Shown here one piece after another: positions 1 through 8,213 of a stretch of DNA of 37,623 nt. The position numbers were made by a program, and so were the translations under genes. Below the pieces are notes generated by a model. It made no database searches and was not told the DNA's origin. It saw only the letters and a program-made list of their open reading frames with translations. Numbering within the stretch: the stretch's first letter is position 1; every line of letters begins with the position of its first letter. The DNA is from Deltaproteobacteria bacterium (GTDB taxonomy: Bacteria > Bdellovibrionota_C > UBA2361 > OMII01), in NCBI GenBank assembly GCA_947488865.1, contig CANLCB010000008.1, positions 1 to 37,623 of the forward strand, written 5' to 3'.

Positions 1-525
1 AAGGGAGATGAGCCGATCTTAGAGGATATTATCGACCCTGACGTTCGAATCGTGGGCACCGACGCGTTCATCCCCGAAACGTACGTGCCTGATATTGGTG
101 AACGACTCGTTCTCTACCAGCGACTTTCAAACATTCGCAACGATGACGAAGCCTTTGACCTGCAACGAGAGATAGAGGACCGATTTGGTCCGTGCTCCAT
201 CGAAGTAGACAACCTCATGCTTCTCATGCGGTACCGGGGGCTCCTACGCTCGTACGGAGTCGTTAAAGCTGAGGTAACGCCAATCAAGGCCTCTCTCACA
301 TTCAGCCCCCTCGCTCTCCTTCGAGATGGCTACAAACCAAACTCCAACACTCGCGTCGATGGATTGAAGGCCTTAAAGCTGGTTCAAAAGCTGCCTCACC
401 AGTATCGCTTTGGTAGGGGCAATACGTTCTCAATAATATTCGCTAAAGATGAGGAGATGACTATCCCGGACGTCTTTAGGATAACCCAGCAAGCTTTGAG
501 GCTGGTTGAATACCAGGCGAACTAG
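1..525 (+). CDS. mfd: Transcription-repair coupling factor Mfd, C-terminal end (partial)
   Basis: The frame is open from base 1, so the gene begins upstream of the window and only the last 174 codons are present; the GTG at 52 is internal. The visible part matches the C-terminal domain (D7) of Mfd: a segment reading FIPETYVPDIGERLVLYQRL, then a helix ending in EIEDRFGPCS, as in the TRCF domain that follows the helicase motor. Mfd is a cytoplasmic DNA translocase that removes RNA polymerase stalled at lesions and recruits UvrA through an N-terminal UvrB-like domain, which lies outside the window. Reverse-strand and other-frame reading frames here are shadows. The stop is TAG at 523-525. A degenerate UvrA relative lies 3 kb downstream, but nothing in the sequence links the two functionally. 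Confidence 0.88.
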   Translation, partial: KGDEPILEDIIDPDVRIVGTDAFIPETYVPDIGERLVLYQRLSNIRNDDEAFDLQREIEDRFGPCSIEVDNLMLLMRYRGLLRSYGVVKAEVTPIKASLTFSPLALLRDGYKPNSNTRVDGLKALKLVQKLPHQYRFGRGNTFSIIFAKDEEMTIPDVFRITQQALRLVEYQAN

Positions 526-540
526 CGAGACTTTCTTCCA

Positions 541-576
541 ATAAAAAAGGGGCCGGGCGATCAACACCCGAGCCCG
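541..576 (-). terminator. Intrinsic-terminator-like hairpin on the minus strand
   Basis: Arms GGGC-GGG (550-557, one bulged C) and CCC-GCCC (567-575) enclose a short loop. Six A residues at 543-548 become a U-tract for a minus-strand transcript. There is no T-run on the plus-strand side, so it is poorly placed to end mfd. The polarity implies a minus-strand transcript arising between mfd and the SurA-like gene. Seen in the sequence; function inferred. Confidence 0.45.
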
Positions 577-756
577 TGACGCCGACCGTCTCTACAACTA
601 GTCGATGTCGGCTCCAAGAATTCCATTGATTGGGAATAGACCAGACCGATGCGGTCCGAAGTAGAACCGAATCATCGTCGCCGCGGTCCTTTGGTTTTGA
701 CCACTCAAGTAGAGCACTCACCTCCGTTCATCAGCTTAAGGCGGTGCTTATCGAGG

Positions 757-849
757 TTAAAACCGGATGGTCCTCGTTACGGGCGCTCCTGTCAGACAGA
801 CAAAGAGAAACAAGAAGAGAACAAGACTTTGAAGCATCTTCAACGCCAT
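757..849 (-). CDS. Possible 30-residue hydrophobic peptide
   Basis: A minus-strand frame starts with ATG at 849 and ends with TAA at 757-759. It encodes a short peptide with a basic start (MALKML), a hydrophobic core rich in Leu and Phe, and a tail ending TRTIRF. GGGAG lies about 10 bases upstream, a reasonable ribosome-binding site. The frame sits upstream of the minus-strand terminator at 541-576, so the two could form one small transcription unit. It resembles single-span small membrane peptides or a bare signal peptide. No family is recognised and a chance ORF of this length is quite possible. Confidence 0.22.
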   Translation of the reverse strand: MALKMLQSLVLFLFLFVCLTGAPVTRTIRF

Positions 850-870
850 GCTAATCGACTCCCAATGCAC

Positions 871-892
871 GCTAACATTTAGCTAACATTTA
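871..892. repeat. Perfect tandem repeat of an 11-base unit
   Basis: Two adjacent exact copies of GCTAACATTTA lie in the gap between mfd and the SurA-like gene. The unit is AT-rich compared with its surroundings. It could be a direct-repeat protein-binding site near the start of the putative minus-strand unit or upstream of the SurA-like gene. The rest of the 526-1123 gap holds the minus-strand terminator and candidate peptide, and nothing else I can name. Confidence 0.5.
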
Positions 893-1123
893 TCACCCAG
901 TTTGAGGCTCAATCCGCTCGAAATGCAGGAAGAGTCGAGAAGTGTTACTTCCCAGCGCCCCCTCTTTCGGTATTGAGGCCCTCCCATAGGCCAACGCCCG
1001 CATTCAGGTATCGTTCGTCAACTTTTGAACGCCAATATCCGAGCTTTCCCTTCGAAACTATTACAATTATGGCCATCCCCGCCCTTGCCTCCCCCCTCTC
1101 AAGCGCATAAGATTCCCGCTACT

Positions 1124-2110
1124 ATGAAGGTAGCGCTCCACACCGTCCTCTCCGTGCTTGCATCAGTAACGCTCCCCCTTCACTGTGAAGCGGCCCCATC
1201 AAAAAAGACGGCTCCCGCTGCCCCTCAGCAAAGTGAAATACTCATCGACGCGATCGCGGCATCCGTTGACGACAAGCCAATTACCTTGACCGACCTGTCC
1301 GCGCGACTCCGACCACCCCGCAAACTTTCTCTCGCCCAAGCCAGCAAGGACCCAGAGGCTATGAAAGTGCTCGACCAGCTCATTCTGGAGAAGGTGCTTG
1401 AAGAAGAGGCCAAGGTAAAACGGGTAGTGGTAGGCGACTCAGAGCTTGACGACTACATGAATGAAGTCGCCCAGCGAAACAACATGACGCGAGAGCAATT
1501 TGTCGTCGCTCTTTCGAAGGAGGGGCAAGACCTCCAAACGTACAAACAACAGATAAAGCTAGACATTCTCAAGGCCAAACTCGCCTCCACTATCACCCGT
1601 GGAGGAGTCAGCACGAGCGAAACAGAGGTGGATGAGTACTTAGAGAGCCACCCCGACCTTAAGGTTGAGGAGAACACCATCAAGCTGCATCAGATCATCA
1701 TTCGGAAGGAAGGACGATCCACCGATGAAGTGACTCAGAAAGCGGAAGCCGTTGCGCGAGCCCTCGATAGTGGCATCCCCTTCTCGGACGTAGCGGCGAA
1801 ACACGCCGACAACGGAGCGGTTCCTGACGGCACGCTCGTAGGGGTCCTTGCGGAATCGGACCTAAGCGGAGACATCTCATCCGCCGTGGATGGCCTCAAG
1901 ACCGGAGAACATAGCAAACCTGTAGAAACTGAGTCGGGCGTTCAAATCTTCTTTGTTGAACGTCGCTACAGTGACGACGATGATGACAACGAGGAGGCCC
2001 TGCGAGCTGAGGCCCGTCAGATCATACAGAAGCAAAAAACCCAGCAACGCCTCGCGAGCTATTTCGGCGAAGAGCTTTTCAAGAACCACGCCGTAGACAA
2101 AAGACTTTAA
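1124..2110 (+). CDS. SurA-like periplasmic peptidyl-prolyl isomerase/chaperone
   Basis: The 328-residue product starts with a clear Sec signal peptide (MKVALHTV..., hydrophobic core, likely cleavage after CEA at about residue 24). I chose ATG 1124 because an upstream TTG at 1025 would bury the signal peptide behind a proline-rich stretch. The mature part begins with the SurA_N fold: a strand reading DDKPITLTDL, then helices with LDQLILEKVLEEEAKV. A parvulin-type PPIase domain spans about 186-281 (KLHQIIIR, FSDVAAKHADNGA, GVQIFFVERRY). A basic, Gln-rich helix closes the protein. Such proteins escort unfolded outer-membrane proteins to the BAM complex. It has one parvulin domain where E. coli SurA has two. 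An acidic run (DDDDDNEE) follows the PPIase domain. PpiC/PrsA-type chaperone is the alternative name. Confidence 0.8.
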   Translation: MKVALHTVLSVLASVTLPLHCEAAPSKKTAPAAPQQSEILIDAIAASVDDKPITLTDLSARLRPPRKLSLAQASKDPEAMKVLDQLILEKVLEEEAKVKRVVVGDSELDDYMNEVAQRNNMTREQFVVALSKEGQDLQTYKQQIKLDILKAKLASTITRGGVSTSETEVDEYLESHPDLKVEENTIKLHQIIIRKEGRSTDEVTQKAEAVARALDSGIPFSDVAAKHADNGAVPDGTLVGVLAESDLSGDISSAVDGLKTGEHSKPVETESGVQIFFVERRYSDDDDDNEEALRAEARQIIQKQKTQQRLASYFGEELFKNHAVDKRL

Positions 2111-2143
2111 TTACCCCTTTCGGGATAGTATAAGGAGCACACT

Positions 2144-3529
2144 ATGAAGATTAATCCTGTAATTTTTAGAGAATACGACATCCGTGGAACCGTTGGCACC
2201 GAGCTCTCACCAGAGTTCGCGCACACCTTGGGACGCGCTTACGCGACCCTTGCCATCGAGAACAACCTTAATCGCATCGGCATCGGATACGACTGCCGAT
2301 TAAGCTCTCCAGACTACGCGGAAGCTCTCGCTCAGGGCATGGCGGACGAGGGACTCGACGTGGTGTTGACGGGCATGGGCCCCACCCCGCAGCTCTATTT
2401 CTCTGTGTTCTCACAGGACCTCGGCGGCGGCATCCAGGTTACTGGCAGTCACAATCCTCCGGACATGAACGGATTTAAGATCCTCTTGGGGAAGAAGACC
2501 CTTTCAGGGCCGCAGATTCAAGACATGATGGTCCGCTGCGAGCGCGTGCTCACAAAAGCGCCTGCCGCTAAAAAGGGAACTATCTCAAAGCTCGATATCA
2601 GACCTGATTACATTAAGTACCTTATCGAGAACTCAAAGCAACACATGGGACCTCGCAAGCTCAAGGTGGTGGTGGACGCAGGCAATGGCGTCGGCGGAAT
2701 GGTCGGCCCCGAAGTTCTGCGCGGCCTCGGCGTAGAGGTCATCGAGTTGTTCTGTAACCCAGATGGCAATTTCCCGAACCACCATCCAGATCCAACGGTT
2801 TTGAAGAACGTTCAGGATCTGATCGCCTCGGTTAAACAACACAAGGCTGATTTCGGTATCGGATGGGACGGAGACGCGGATCGTATCGGCGTTATTGACG
2901 AACGCGGAGAGCCAGTCTTCGGCGATATGCTCGTCCTCATCTACGGTCGGTCGATCCTCAAGGAGAAGCCAGGCGCCACCATTATCGGCGACGTAAAATG
3001 CTCCAGCCTCCTCTTTGAGGATCTTAAGGCGAAGGGAGCTAACGCTATCATGTGGAAGACTGGCCACTCCCTCATTAAAGGAAAGCTCCTCGAGACTCAT
3101 GGAGACCTCGCCGGAGAGATGAGTGGTCACATCTTCTTCAAGCACCGATTCTTCGGATTCGATGACGCGCTTTACTCTTCATCCCGACTTGTCGAGATTA
3201 TGAGCCACCACACGGGAACCCTCTCCTCGTTGATCTCGGATCTACCAGCGATGGTATCAACCCCAGAGATTCGCGTGGATTGCCCCGAGGAGATCAAGTT
3301 CAAGATCGCTCAAGAGGCGCAATCTGCCTTCAAGGAGTTTAAGGTAGACACTATCGACGGTGTTCGAGTGACGTTCGATAAGGGATGGGGATTGGTTCGC
3401 GCGTCGAACACCCAGCCAGTGCTCGTAATGCGCTTTGAGGCAACGACTCCAGATCTCTTAGAACAGTACAAAAAGACCGTTATCGATCGCATTGAGAACA
3501 TCAAAGCGAAGCTTTCGACAGCAGCTTAA
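2144..3529 (+). CDS. Phosphomannomutase/phosphoglucomutase
   Basis: The 461-residue protein belongs to the alpha-D-phosphohexomutase superfamily (AlgC/ManB type), which interconverts hexose 1- and 6-phosphates for cell-envelope sugars or glycogen metabolism. All four signature sites are visible. The phosphoserine loop is TGSHNPPDMNG with Ser102. The metal-binding loop DGDADR has Asp242, Asp244 and Asp246. The sugar-specificity loop is GEMSGH (324-329). The phosphate-binding loop is SNTQP (421-425). Length is normal for the family. AAGGAG eight to thirteen bases upstream of ATG 2144 is a good ribosome-binding site. The gene follows the SurA-like gene by 33 bases and may be cotranscribed with it. 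Choice between mannose and glucose as the main substrate cannot be settled here, but alpha-glucan genes at 18-24.7 kb would use glucose 1-phosphate. Confidence 0.92.
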   Translation: MKINPVIFREYDIRGTVGTELSPEFAHTLGRAYATLAIENNLNRIGIGYDCRLSSPDYAEALAQGMADEGLDVVLTGMGPTPQLYFSVFSQDLGGGIQVTGSHNPPDMNGFKILLGKKTLSGPQIQDMMVRCERVLTKAPAAKKGTISKLDIRPDYIKYLIENSKQHMGPRKLKVVVDAGNGVGGMVGPEVLRGLGVEVIELFCNPDGNFPNHHPDPTVLKNVQDLIASVKQHKADFGIGWDGDADRIGVIDERGEPVFGDMLVLIYGRSILKEKPGATIIGDVKCSSLLFEDLKAKGANAIMWKTGHSLIKGKLLETHGDLAGEMSGHIFFKHRFFGFDDALYSSSRLVEIMSHHTGTLSSLISDLPAMVSTPEIRVDCPEEIKFKIAQEAQSAFKEFKVDTIDGVRVTFDKGWGLVRASNTQPVLVMRFEATTPDLLEQYKKTVIDRIENIKAKLSTAA

Positions 3530-3535
3530 TTTTCA

Positions 3536-3569
3536 CGCTCTCGCGGCTCCTGTGGGGGCCGCGAGAGCG
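3536..3569. terminator. Twelve-base-pair perfect GC-rich hairpin, no U-tract
   Basis: CGCTCTCGCGGC (3536-3547) pairs exactly with GCCGCGAGAGCG (3558-3569) across a 10-base loop. It starts 7 bases after the phosphohexomutase stop and ends 11 bases before the UvrA-like start. No T-run follows on either strand, so it may be a stability hairpin or a weak terminator. It also lies where a ribosome-binding site for the next gene would be expected, and none is visible. Confidence 0.6.
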
Positions 3570-3580
3570 TCCCGCTCCCC

Positions 3581-5599
3581 ATGGCCACAATAACCGCATT
3601 CTCCCCGTACACCTATTACGCTCGGGCGAACGGTTCTTCGATCCCTCTCTCTGATATCTACCCCGAATTCACCTTCGAGCTACCCGAAACACCGGGCATC
3701 CATCTCAGCGAAGATTCCACCGAACAAGCGGCTCGAACGTGGCTTCCAGCACTTCAAGCACACATCGCCAATCGAGATATTTTCATTCAAGCGCTCGCCA
3801 ACGGGGACATACCTCCGATATCACCGTTATCATCGCGAGATATTCCACTCATAGCGCTCTCCCCTTCATTGGGGCTCCTGCACGCGTCGTCATCTTCGGT
3901 CCTTGATTTCTTAGGCCTGGTAGAGCCATTGGCGGATCTGGCCAACACACAACGAAAACGGTTGTGCCCTTCTTGCGAACGCGAAATCGAACGATCCCTC
4001 ACAACGTCCGATTTAATGGGAACGCTGACCGCGCAGCTACACGACCAGAAAGTATCTATGCGTCTACGAGGCCCTACCTCTGATGTCGCGACATGGAGCG
4101 CCTCAAAAGGCTTTACCCCTCAAACGAGCGGCGAGCACGAATCATCAATTCTGTTGGATACTTTTGTGTGCGACGCGCCCTCCTTCCAAACACGAGCGCC
4201 TCTTATCCGTTCGGCTTTGCAAGTGCCTGGAGGCATACTGGAAGTCCTCACTCCGGAAAATGTCGTTCGGTTCGCTTTTGGAGGTTGGTGTGATCAATGC
4301 TTAAAGCCAGCGCCACCGTTATCACGACGAGACATAGAAAACGCCCTTCGAAGTGGACACGGAGACGCACTGTCCCTACTTCTCGGAACCTTATCGCTCC
4401 GAGAGATACTCGCTCTGCCCATAGAAAGGCTCATCCACACACTCTCACCTCAAGAAACCTCCCCCCTTGAGCCTCTATCACAGATCGCGCACGTGGGGTT
4501 AAGCACGTTAACTCTAGGGACCCTTCTGTCGAACGTTTCGATCCACCATCTCGCCACCTTAGTGGCTTTTCATCTGCTACACGCGCGGTCATCAGGCACG
4601 GACATCGCGGTATTGGATATTCCAAGGGCAATACTTAGCCAATCTCAACTGGAGAAGATTGAAGCGTCCATGACAAGCGCTCGCTCGAAGCAAACTATCG
4701 TCTGGTTGGGCGGTCCACAGACATCCACGATTATTTTCCAACAACCATCGTCAGGAAAAAACTCTGCAAGCTTGGGAACGCTTTCTCTTCTCGAGCAATC
4801 CGTCCCTCCCTATGACATATCATTAGATTCCATAACATGGATCTCGACCAGCCCGTCTAGCGACCCTCAGAGACACGCCCAAGCGATTGCGCTTGCTTTG
4901 ACACATGAAGCCAACACGCCATGGATATTTGAATCCACGAAACGTATCTCAGCACATTTCGTCGAATGCTTCCCCCGCCCCACCACCTCGTCTCGCCTAG
5001 TAGCTCACGACATAGGCGTGCTCGATCCCCTCGCTAAAATGTACGCCGCCTCCCATCAAGCCAAGATGCTTGGAATTCAGGCCAAAGATTTTATCATCGG
5101 CCAAGCCAAGCAAACAAAATATGTATGCCCTGACTGCAAGGGAGCCGGCGTTAGAATAGTTCGCGATACATACTCCTACTTGCCGGCACTATCTCCCTGC
5201 CTGCACTGCTGGGGAATACGTTTCAGAAGTCCCATCAAGGAGATCTCCTTTAAAGGTAAAACTCTAGGAGAGATTCTCAACTCAACGATCAAAGCGTGCG
5301 CGCCAATCCTTCAAGCTCTCCCGAAAATGACCGCGGTTCCCGAACTTGTAGAGCTGCTAGGACTTGCCTCAATTCCGATGGGAATGCCCGTAGCGGCTCT
5401 AACACCCGCGGAGGTACGACGACTATCTATTCTCAAGTTGATGCTTGCGGCCACCGCATCAACTCCCTCGATCATCGTACTCGAGGAGCCGTTTGTAGAC
5501 CTTTCTCAATCTGAGGCAGATCACCTCGTTGCGGCTCTACAACACCCGTCTACTAAGGGGCGCGTCTCGTGGATCCTCGTATCTTCACAGAAACCATAG
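3581..5599 (+). CDS. Degenerate UvrA-like protein lacking P-loops
   Basis: The 672-residue protein follows the UvrA domain order in eroded form. ALSPSLGLL (93-100) followed by a segment rich in small residues corresponds to the UvrA stretch after the first P-loop. CPSC (129-132) and CDQC (237-240) stand where UvrA has zinc-module cysteines. A first signature/Walker B region survives only as TLLSNVS... and DIAVLDIP (about 314-348). PLAKMYAASHQAKMLGI (483-499) resembles the UvrA segment before its C-terminal zinc finger. CPDC and CLHC (516-519, 540-543) flank an LPALSP stretch, followed by FKGKTLGEILNSTIKA. The second signature is reduced to ALTPAEVRRLSIL, and Walker B to IIVLEEPF (631-638). 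Neither Walker A motif is present, so ATP hydrolysis of the usual kind is unlikely. UvrA is normally about 940 residues. The frame is intact, so it is probably maintained rather than a decaying pseudogene. No Shine-Dalgarno precedes ATG 3581. Function is unknown. Confidence 0.72.
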   Translation: MATITAFSPYTYYARANGSSIPLSDIYPEFTFELPETPGIHLSEDSTEQAARTWLPALQAHIANRDIFIQALANGDIPPISPLSSRDIPLIALSPSLGLLHASSSSVLDFLGLVEPLADLANTQRKRLCPSCEREIERSLTTSDLMGTLTAQLHDQKVSMRLRGPTSDVATWSASKGFTPQTSGEHESSILLDTFVCDAPSFQTRAPLIRSALQVPGGILEVLTPENVVRFAFGGWCDQCLKPAPPLSRRDIENALRSGHGDALSLLLGTLSLREILALPIERLIHTLSPQETSPLEPLSQIAHVGLSTLTLGTLLSNVSIHHLATLVAFHLLHARSSGTDIAVLDIPRAILSQSQLEKIEASMTSARSKQTIVWLGGPQTSTIIFQQPSSGKNSASLGTLSLLEQSVPPYDISLDSITWISTSPSSDPQRHAQAIALALTHEANTPWIFESTKRISAHFVECFPRPTTSSRLVAHDIGVLDPLAKMYAASHQAKMLGIQAKDFIIGQAKQTKYVCPDCKGAGVRIVRDTYSYLPALSPCLHCWGIRFRSPIKEISFKGKTLGEILNSTIKACAPILQALPKMTAVPELVELLGLASIPMGMPVAALTPAEVRRLSILKLMLAATASTPSIIVLEEPFVDLSQSEADHLVAALQHPSTKGRVSWILVSSQKP

Positions 5600-5749
5600 G
5601 GCCTTCGATTTTGGGAAACGCGCATAAAGCAGCTTTTTCAACCACTTACAAGGCCATCACTAGAGCACAAACAAACAGTTTCGAACCATAACAGATGAGG
5701 ATGAAGACGCGTGGCTCATGTGCCCCTCTCTTCAACACACGAGGTTTTT

Positions 5750-6067
5750 ATGGTCGGCCCTCAAAAGAAACACAGAACCGAGCGCGGAGAAGCAGAGATG
5801 CTTTTCTTCATCACCGTGGTGGTAATTGCTGCTGTTATATCAGGCGCGATGTGGACGTTCGGCTGGGTACGAGAAACCAAAGACGCGCGGGTAGAAAGAA
5901 TCGACCGAGCTCGCATAGATCGTAATAAGCCAGCCCCGTTCGTCGTGCGAACAGACCCTGGCGAATACTATATCACCTGCCAGAAGCCTCTCTGGTCACT
6001 ATTGAGTAAAGAACTCCCGTGCGAAATCCTTGAGGAATCGTATCGAGAGCTCGAGCTCCGTCCGTAA
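5750..6067 (+). CDS. Small single-span membrane protein, unknown function
   Basis: Three in-frame starts are possible: GTG 5711 (118 residues), ATG 5750 (106, GAGG five bases upstream) and ATG 5798 (89, GGAG about ten bases upstream). I list the middle one. The N-terminal segment QKKHRTERGEAE is charged, then MLFFITVVVIAAVISGAMW forms one membrane helix. After it come a basic region with several Arg and Asp residues and a C-terminal part with two cysteines (ITCQKP, ELPCEILEE). The positive residues beside the helix do not fix the topology. No family is recognised. The gene converges on the small minus-strand gene that ends at 6093. The 150 bases before it hold no clear terminator for the UvrA-like gene. 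Confidence 0.5.
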   Translation: MVGPQKKHRTERGEAEMLFFITVVVIAAVISGAMWTFGWVRETKDARVERIDRARIDRNKPAPFVVRTDPGEYYITCQKPLWSLLSKELPCEILEESYRELELRP

Positions 6068-6092
6068 CTAAAACGAATATAATGTGGGCTTT

Positions 6093-6326
6093 TTAAGGCT
6101 CTGTTGGCTCATCAGCGACAAATGCCTCATCGCTAGGAGCTCCAATAGACTCAATCATATCCGGAGTGAGAGGAATTGACGTCGCGTTCTCATCAAGAAG
6201 AACCATTACGAGGGGAAGACACCCGATGTCCACAACGGCCACTGGGCCTCTTGTTTCGCAATAATTTTTAATAAGCCACTGGAAATCTGGGTCGCTTATC
6301 TCGTGGGGAAAAATTCCTCGTGCCAT
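6093..6326 (-). CDS. Small hypothetical protein with a strong ribosome-binding site
   Basis: The 77-residue product begins MARGIFPHEISDPDFQWLI and ends in an acidic, Pro- and Glu-rich tail (DEAFVADEPTEP). Cysteines are in NYCETRG and DIGCLPLV. On the minus strand AAGGAGGA lies about eight bases before the ATG at 6326, among the best Shine-Dalgarno sequences in the window and the main reason to accept the ORF. The protein is soluble and has no signal peptide. No family is recognised. It stands alone, convergent with the small membrane protein and divergent from pcnB across 583 bases. The strong translation signal suggests an abundant small protein. Confidence 0.55.
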   Translation of the reverse strand: MARGIFPHEISDPDFQWLIKNYCETRGPVAVVDIGCLPLVMVLLDENATSIPLTPDMIESIGAPSDEAFVADEPTEP

Positions 6327-6500
6327 TTTGTTACTCCTCCTTGAGTAATCATTCAGTGATGTAACTGCACCGTTTGCACTAAGCTTACGTCGCTACTTCA
6401 CCGCCTCACTTCCCTCAATTCAGTCGGCGTTGCCGGCCTGATCCGTTGCTTGCTCCGTTCGCTTGCAACGAACTAAAAACCGCTCATACCTCTTGGGGGT

Positions 6501-6573
6501 GGCGAGAGTTGGGTTCTCTCGCCTGTACTAAAGACAGTCGGAAGTCGTAGCGGCAAACTTGAGCACCAAGTTT
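6501..6573. other. Pair of hairpins in a gene-poor interval (6327-6909)
   Basis: GGCGAGAG (6501-6508) pairs perfectly with CTCTCGCC (6516-6523) across a 7-base loop. AAACTTG (6555-6561) pairs with CAAGTTT (6567-6573) across a 5-base loop. An imperfect third hairpin (GCCGAAG with CTTCCGGC) lies near 6634-6651 and is followed by a short T-rich stretch. The 583-base interval has no convincing ORF; a 66-codon minus-strand frame at 6616-6816 lacks recognisable features. The structure could mark an untranslated RNA or the leader of pcnB. I do not recognise RNase P RNA, tmRNA, 6S or SRP RNA here. Confidence 0.35.
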
Positions 6574-6909
6574 CGAGCTCAGGATGGCCAGACACAGCCA
6601 ATCATCACCCTGTATTTATTCACTTATTTTGAGCCGAAGAGCCTTCCGGCATTGCTTTTGGAGCCTCGCGAAAACACCTAAAAAATCCCCAAAAGCGTCG
6701 CACTCCCTCCCAACTGTCGTTTGGATACCGTCGAACCTTTGCCCCATGCCTTGAGAAATCCCCTCATCCCCCGTACACTGCACCCAAGTACAATGGCGCC
6801 AAGATGCTGATATCATTATTCAGATGATGGAGTTCTTGGGCATGAGGCCCGCGTCTTTTTTCTGGAGAGACCTGAAGCGCCCGAGTTTTCGCGGTAAATT
6901 TTTGTAGAG

Positions 6910-8208
6910 ATGTCTCAATCTGAGTCCAACACCTTTAAAGATCCAAGCGATGACGCCGTAGCGGCTGTCTTTGGGCCTAGCGACCACAACATTCGCAAAG
7001 GCGACATAGACGACGACGCACGCAAGATCTGTTACCGACTGCAGAGATCCGGTTTCAAAGCATACGTTGTAGGTGGTGGAGTTCGAGATCTTCTCTTAGG
7101 CAAAGAGCCAAAAGATTTCGACATCTCCACTGACGCGACTCCGCGAGAGATCAAGTCGCTCTTCCGCAACTGTCGTATTATCGGGCGCAGATTTAAACTC
7201 GCTCACCTCTACTTCGCTCACGGAAAAAACATCGAAGTGTCGACTTTTCGTGACACCATCGACCCACCGGAACCAAGTGAGGGCGATGAACCGCAAGCTG
7301 GCCCAATCATCAATGACAATATCTACGGCACAGAAGCCACTGACGCTTTCCGTCGGGACCTCACCATCAACGGACTCTTCCTCGACGTCGCGACGATGGA
7401 GATCCTCGACTACGTCGGGGGAATGCAAGATCTACAACAAGGTATAGTACGCGTCATTGGCGAACCGACTCAGCGATTCAGGGAAGACCCGGTGAGAATG
7501 CTACGGGTAGTCAGACACTCCGCTCGAAACGGATTCCGTATTAATCCCGCGTGCTGGGACTCGATCCTACGAAACTCTGAGCTCATAACTCAGAGCTCCC
7601 AAGTTCGTGTCTTCGACGAGCTCAAAAAAGATTTCTCCTCAGGGTGCTTGCTCACTATTCTTCACCTACTCGGGGAAACCGGGTTGCTAGAATACATCCT
7701 TCCCGAACTCCTTGAAAACAACGGCCGGCTGATGAGCGCTGAGAGTGATTTCAGTCAGTGCCTTGAGCGGATCGACGACCTCGTGGTTGAGGGCGAGCCG
7801 ATTTCACCGACCGTTATTCTTACGATTATCGCGATGTTCACGGCCGGCGATTCCATCTGGCTAGCGGATCTCGCCGAAAAACTTCCTGAGGCAAGCGATC
7901 TAACTGAACGACTCGCGGCTTGCTTTACTCGACTCGTGGTTCCCAGAAAAGAGCGCGAGCGAATTCAACTACTTCTTGGACTGTGGGCTCGAGTACGTTC
8001 GGTTCCAGTTAAAGCCTTGAAGCCAAACTCTCTTCGGCGCAACTCTCTGCTGCCAGATCTTATCGCGCTCCTCGAGGTAACGTGCCTCACGAAAGAGGAC
8101 GCTCAACGCGTAAATCTTCTTCGACCTCTCTTGCACCTTGATGAAGAGCATGGTCATGATGGTGGACATCACAGGTCTCAGCCACATCAACGGAAACATC
8201 ACCGTTAA
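6910..8208 (+). CDS. pcnB: Poly(A) polymerase I (PcnB)
   Basis: The 432-residue protein is a class II nucleotidyltransferase. The head domain has [10 protein letters not shown] (55-64) and the catalytic carboxylates KDFDIS (Asp69, Asp71). Further landmarks are [38 protein letters not shown] (the flexible basic loop of the PcnB/CCA group) and [10 protein letters not shown]. PcnB adds poly(A) tails to RNA 3' ends and so speeds decay. The PcnB name over the tRNA CCA-adding enzyme rests on overall length and the Arg-rich start of the neck region; the two are hard to separate without alignment. The C-terminus is unusually His-rich ([19 protein letters not shown]), a different form of the basic tail seen in PcnB. 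It is followed by lptB after five bases, so the two are probably cotranscribed. Confidence 0.85.
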   Translation: MSQSESNTFKDPSDDAVAAVFGPSDHNIRKGDIDDDARKICYRLQRSGFKAYVVGGGVRDLLLGKEPKDFDISTDATPREIKSLFRNCRIIGRRFKLAHLYFAHGKNIEVSTFRDTIDPPEPSEGDEPQAGPIINDNIYGTEATDAFRRDLTINGLFLDVATMEILDYVGGMQDLQQGIVRVIGEPTQRFREDPVRMLRVVRHSARNGFRINPACWDSILRNSELITQSSQVRVFDELKKDFSSGCLLTILHLLGETGLLEYILPELLENNGRLMSAESDFSQCLERIDDLVVEGEPISPTVILTIIAMFTAGDSIWLADLAEKLPEASDLTERLAACFTRLVVPRKERERIQLLLGLWARVRSVPVKALKPNSLRRNSLLPDLIALLEVTCLTKEDAQRVNLLRPLLHLDEEHGHDGGHHRSQPHQRKHHR

Positions 8209-8213
8209 GAAGT

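Noticed and set aside
476-882. Overlapping ORFs on both strands downstream of mfd (74-81 codons)
   Set aside because: They lack good ribosome-binding sites, have biased, low-information composition and overlap one another; the minus-strand one runs through the terminator hairpin and into mfd.
2633-3145. 170-codon minus-strand ORF inside the phosphohexomutase gene
   Set aside because: It is a shadow of a strongly conserved enzyme whose active-site motifs are read on the plus strand.
3581-5599. Reading the UvrA-like gene as a true uvrA
   Set aside because: Both Walker A loops are absent and the signature motifs are eroded, so it cannot be the normal excision ATPase.
6616-6816. 66-codon minus-strand ORF in the pre-pcnB gap
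   Set aside because: No ribosome-binding site, no recognisable motif and no support from neighbours.
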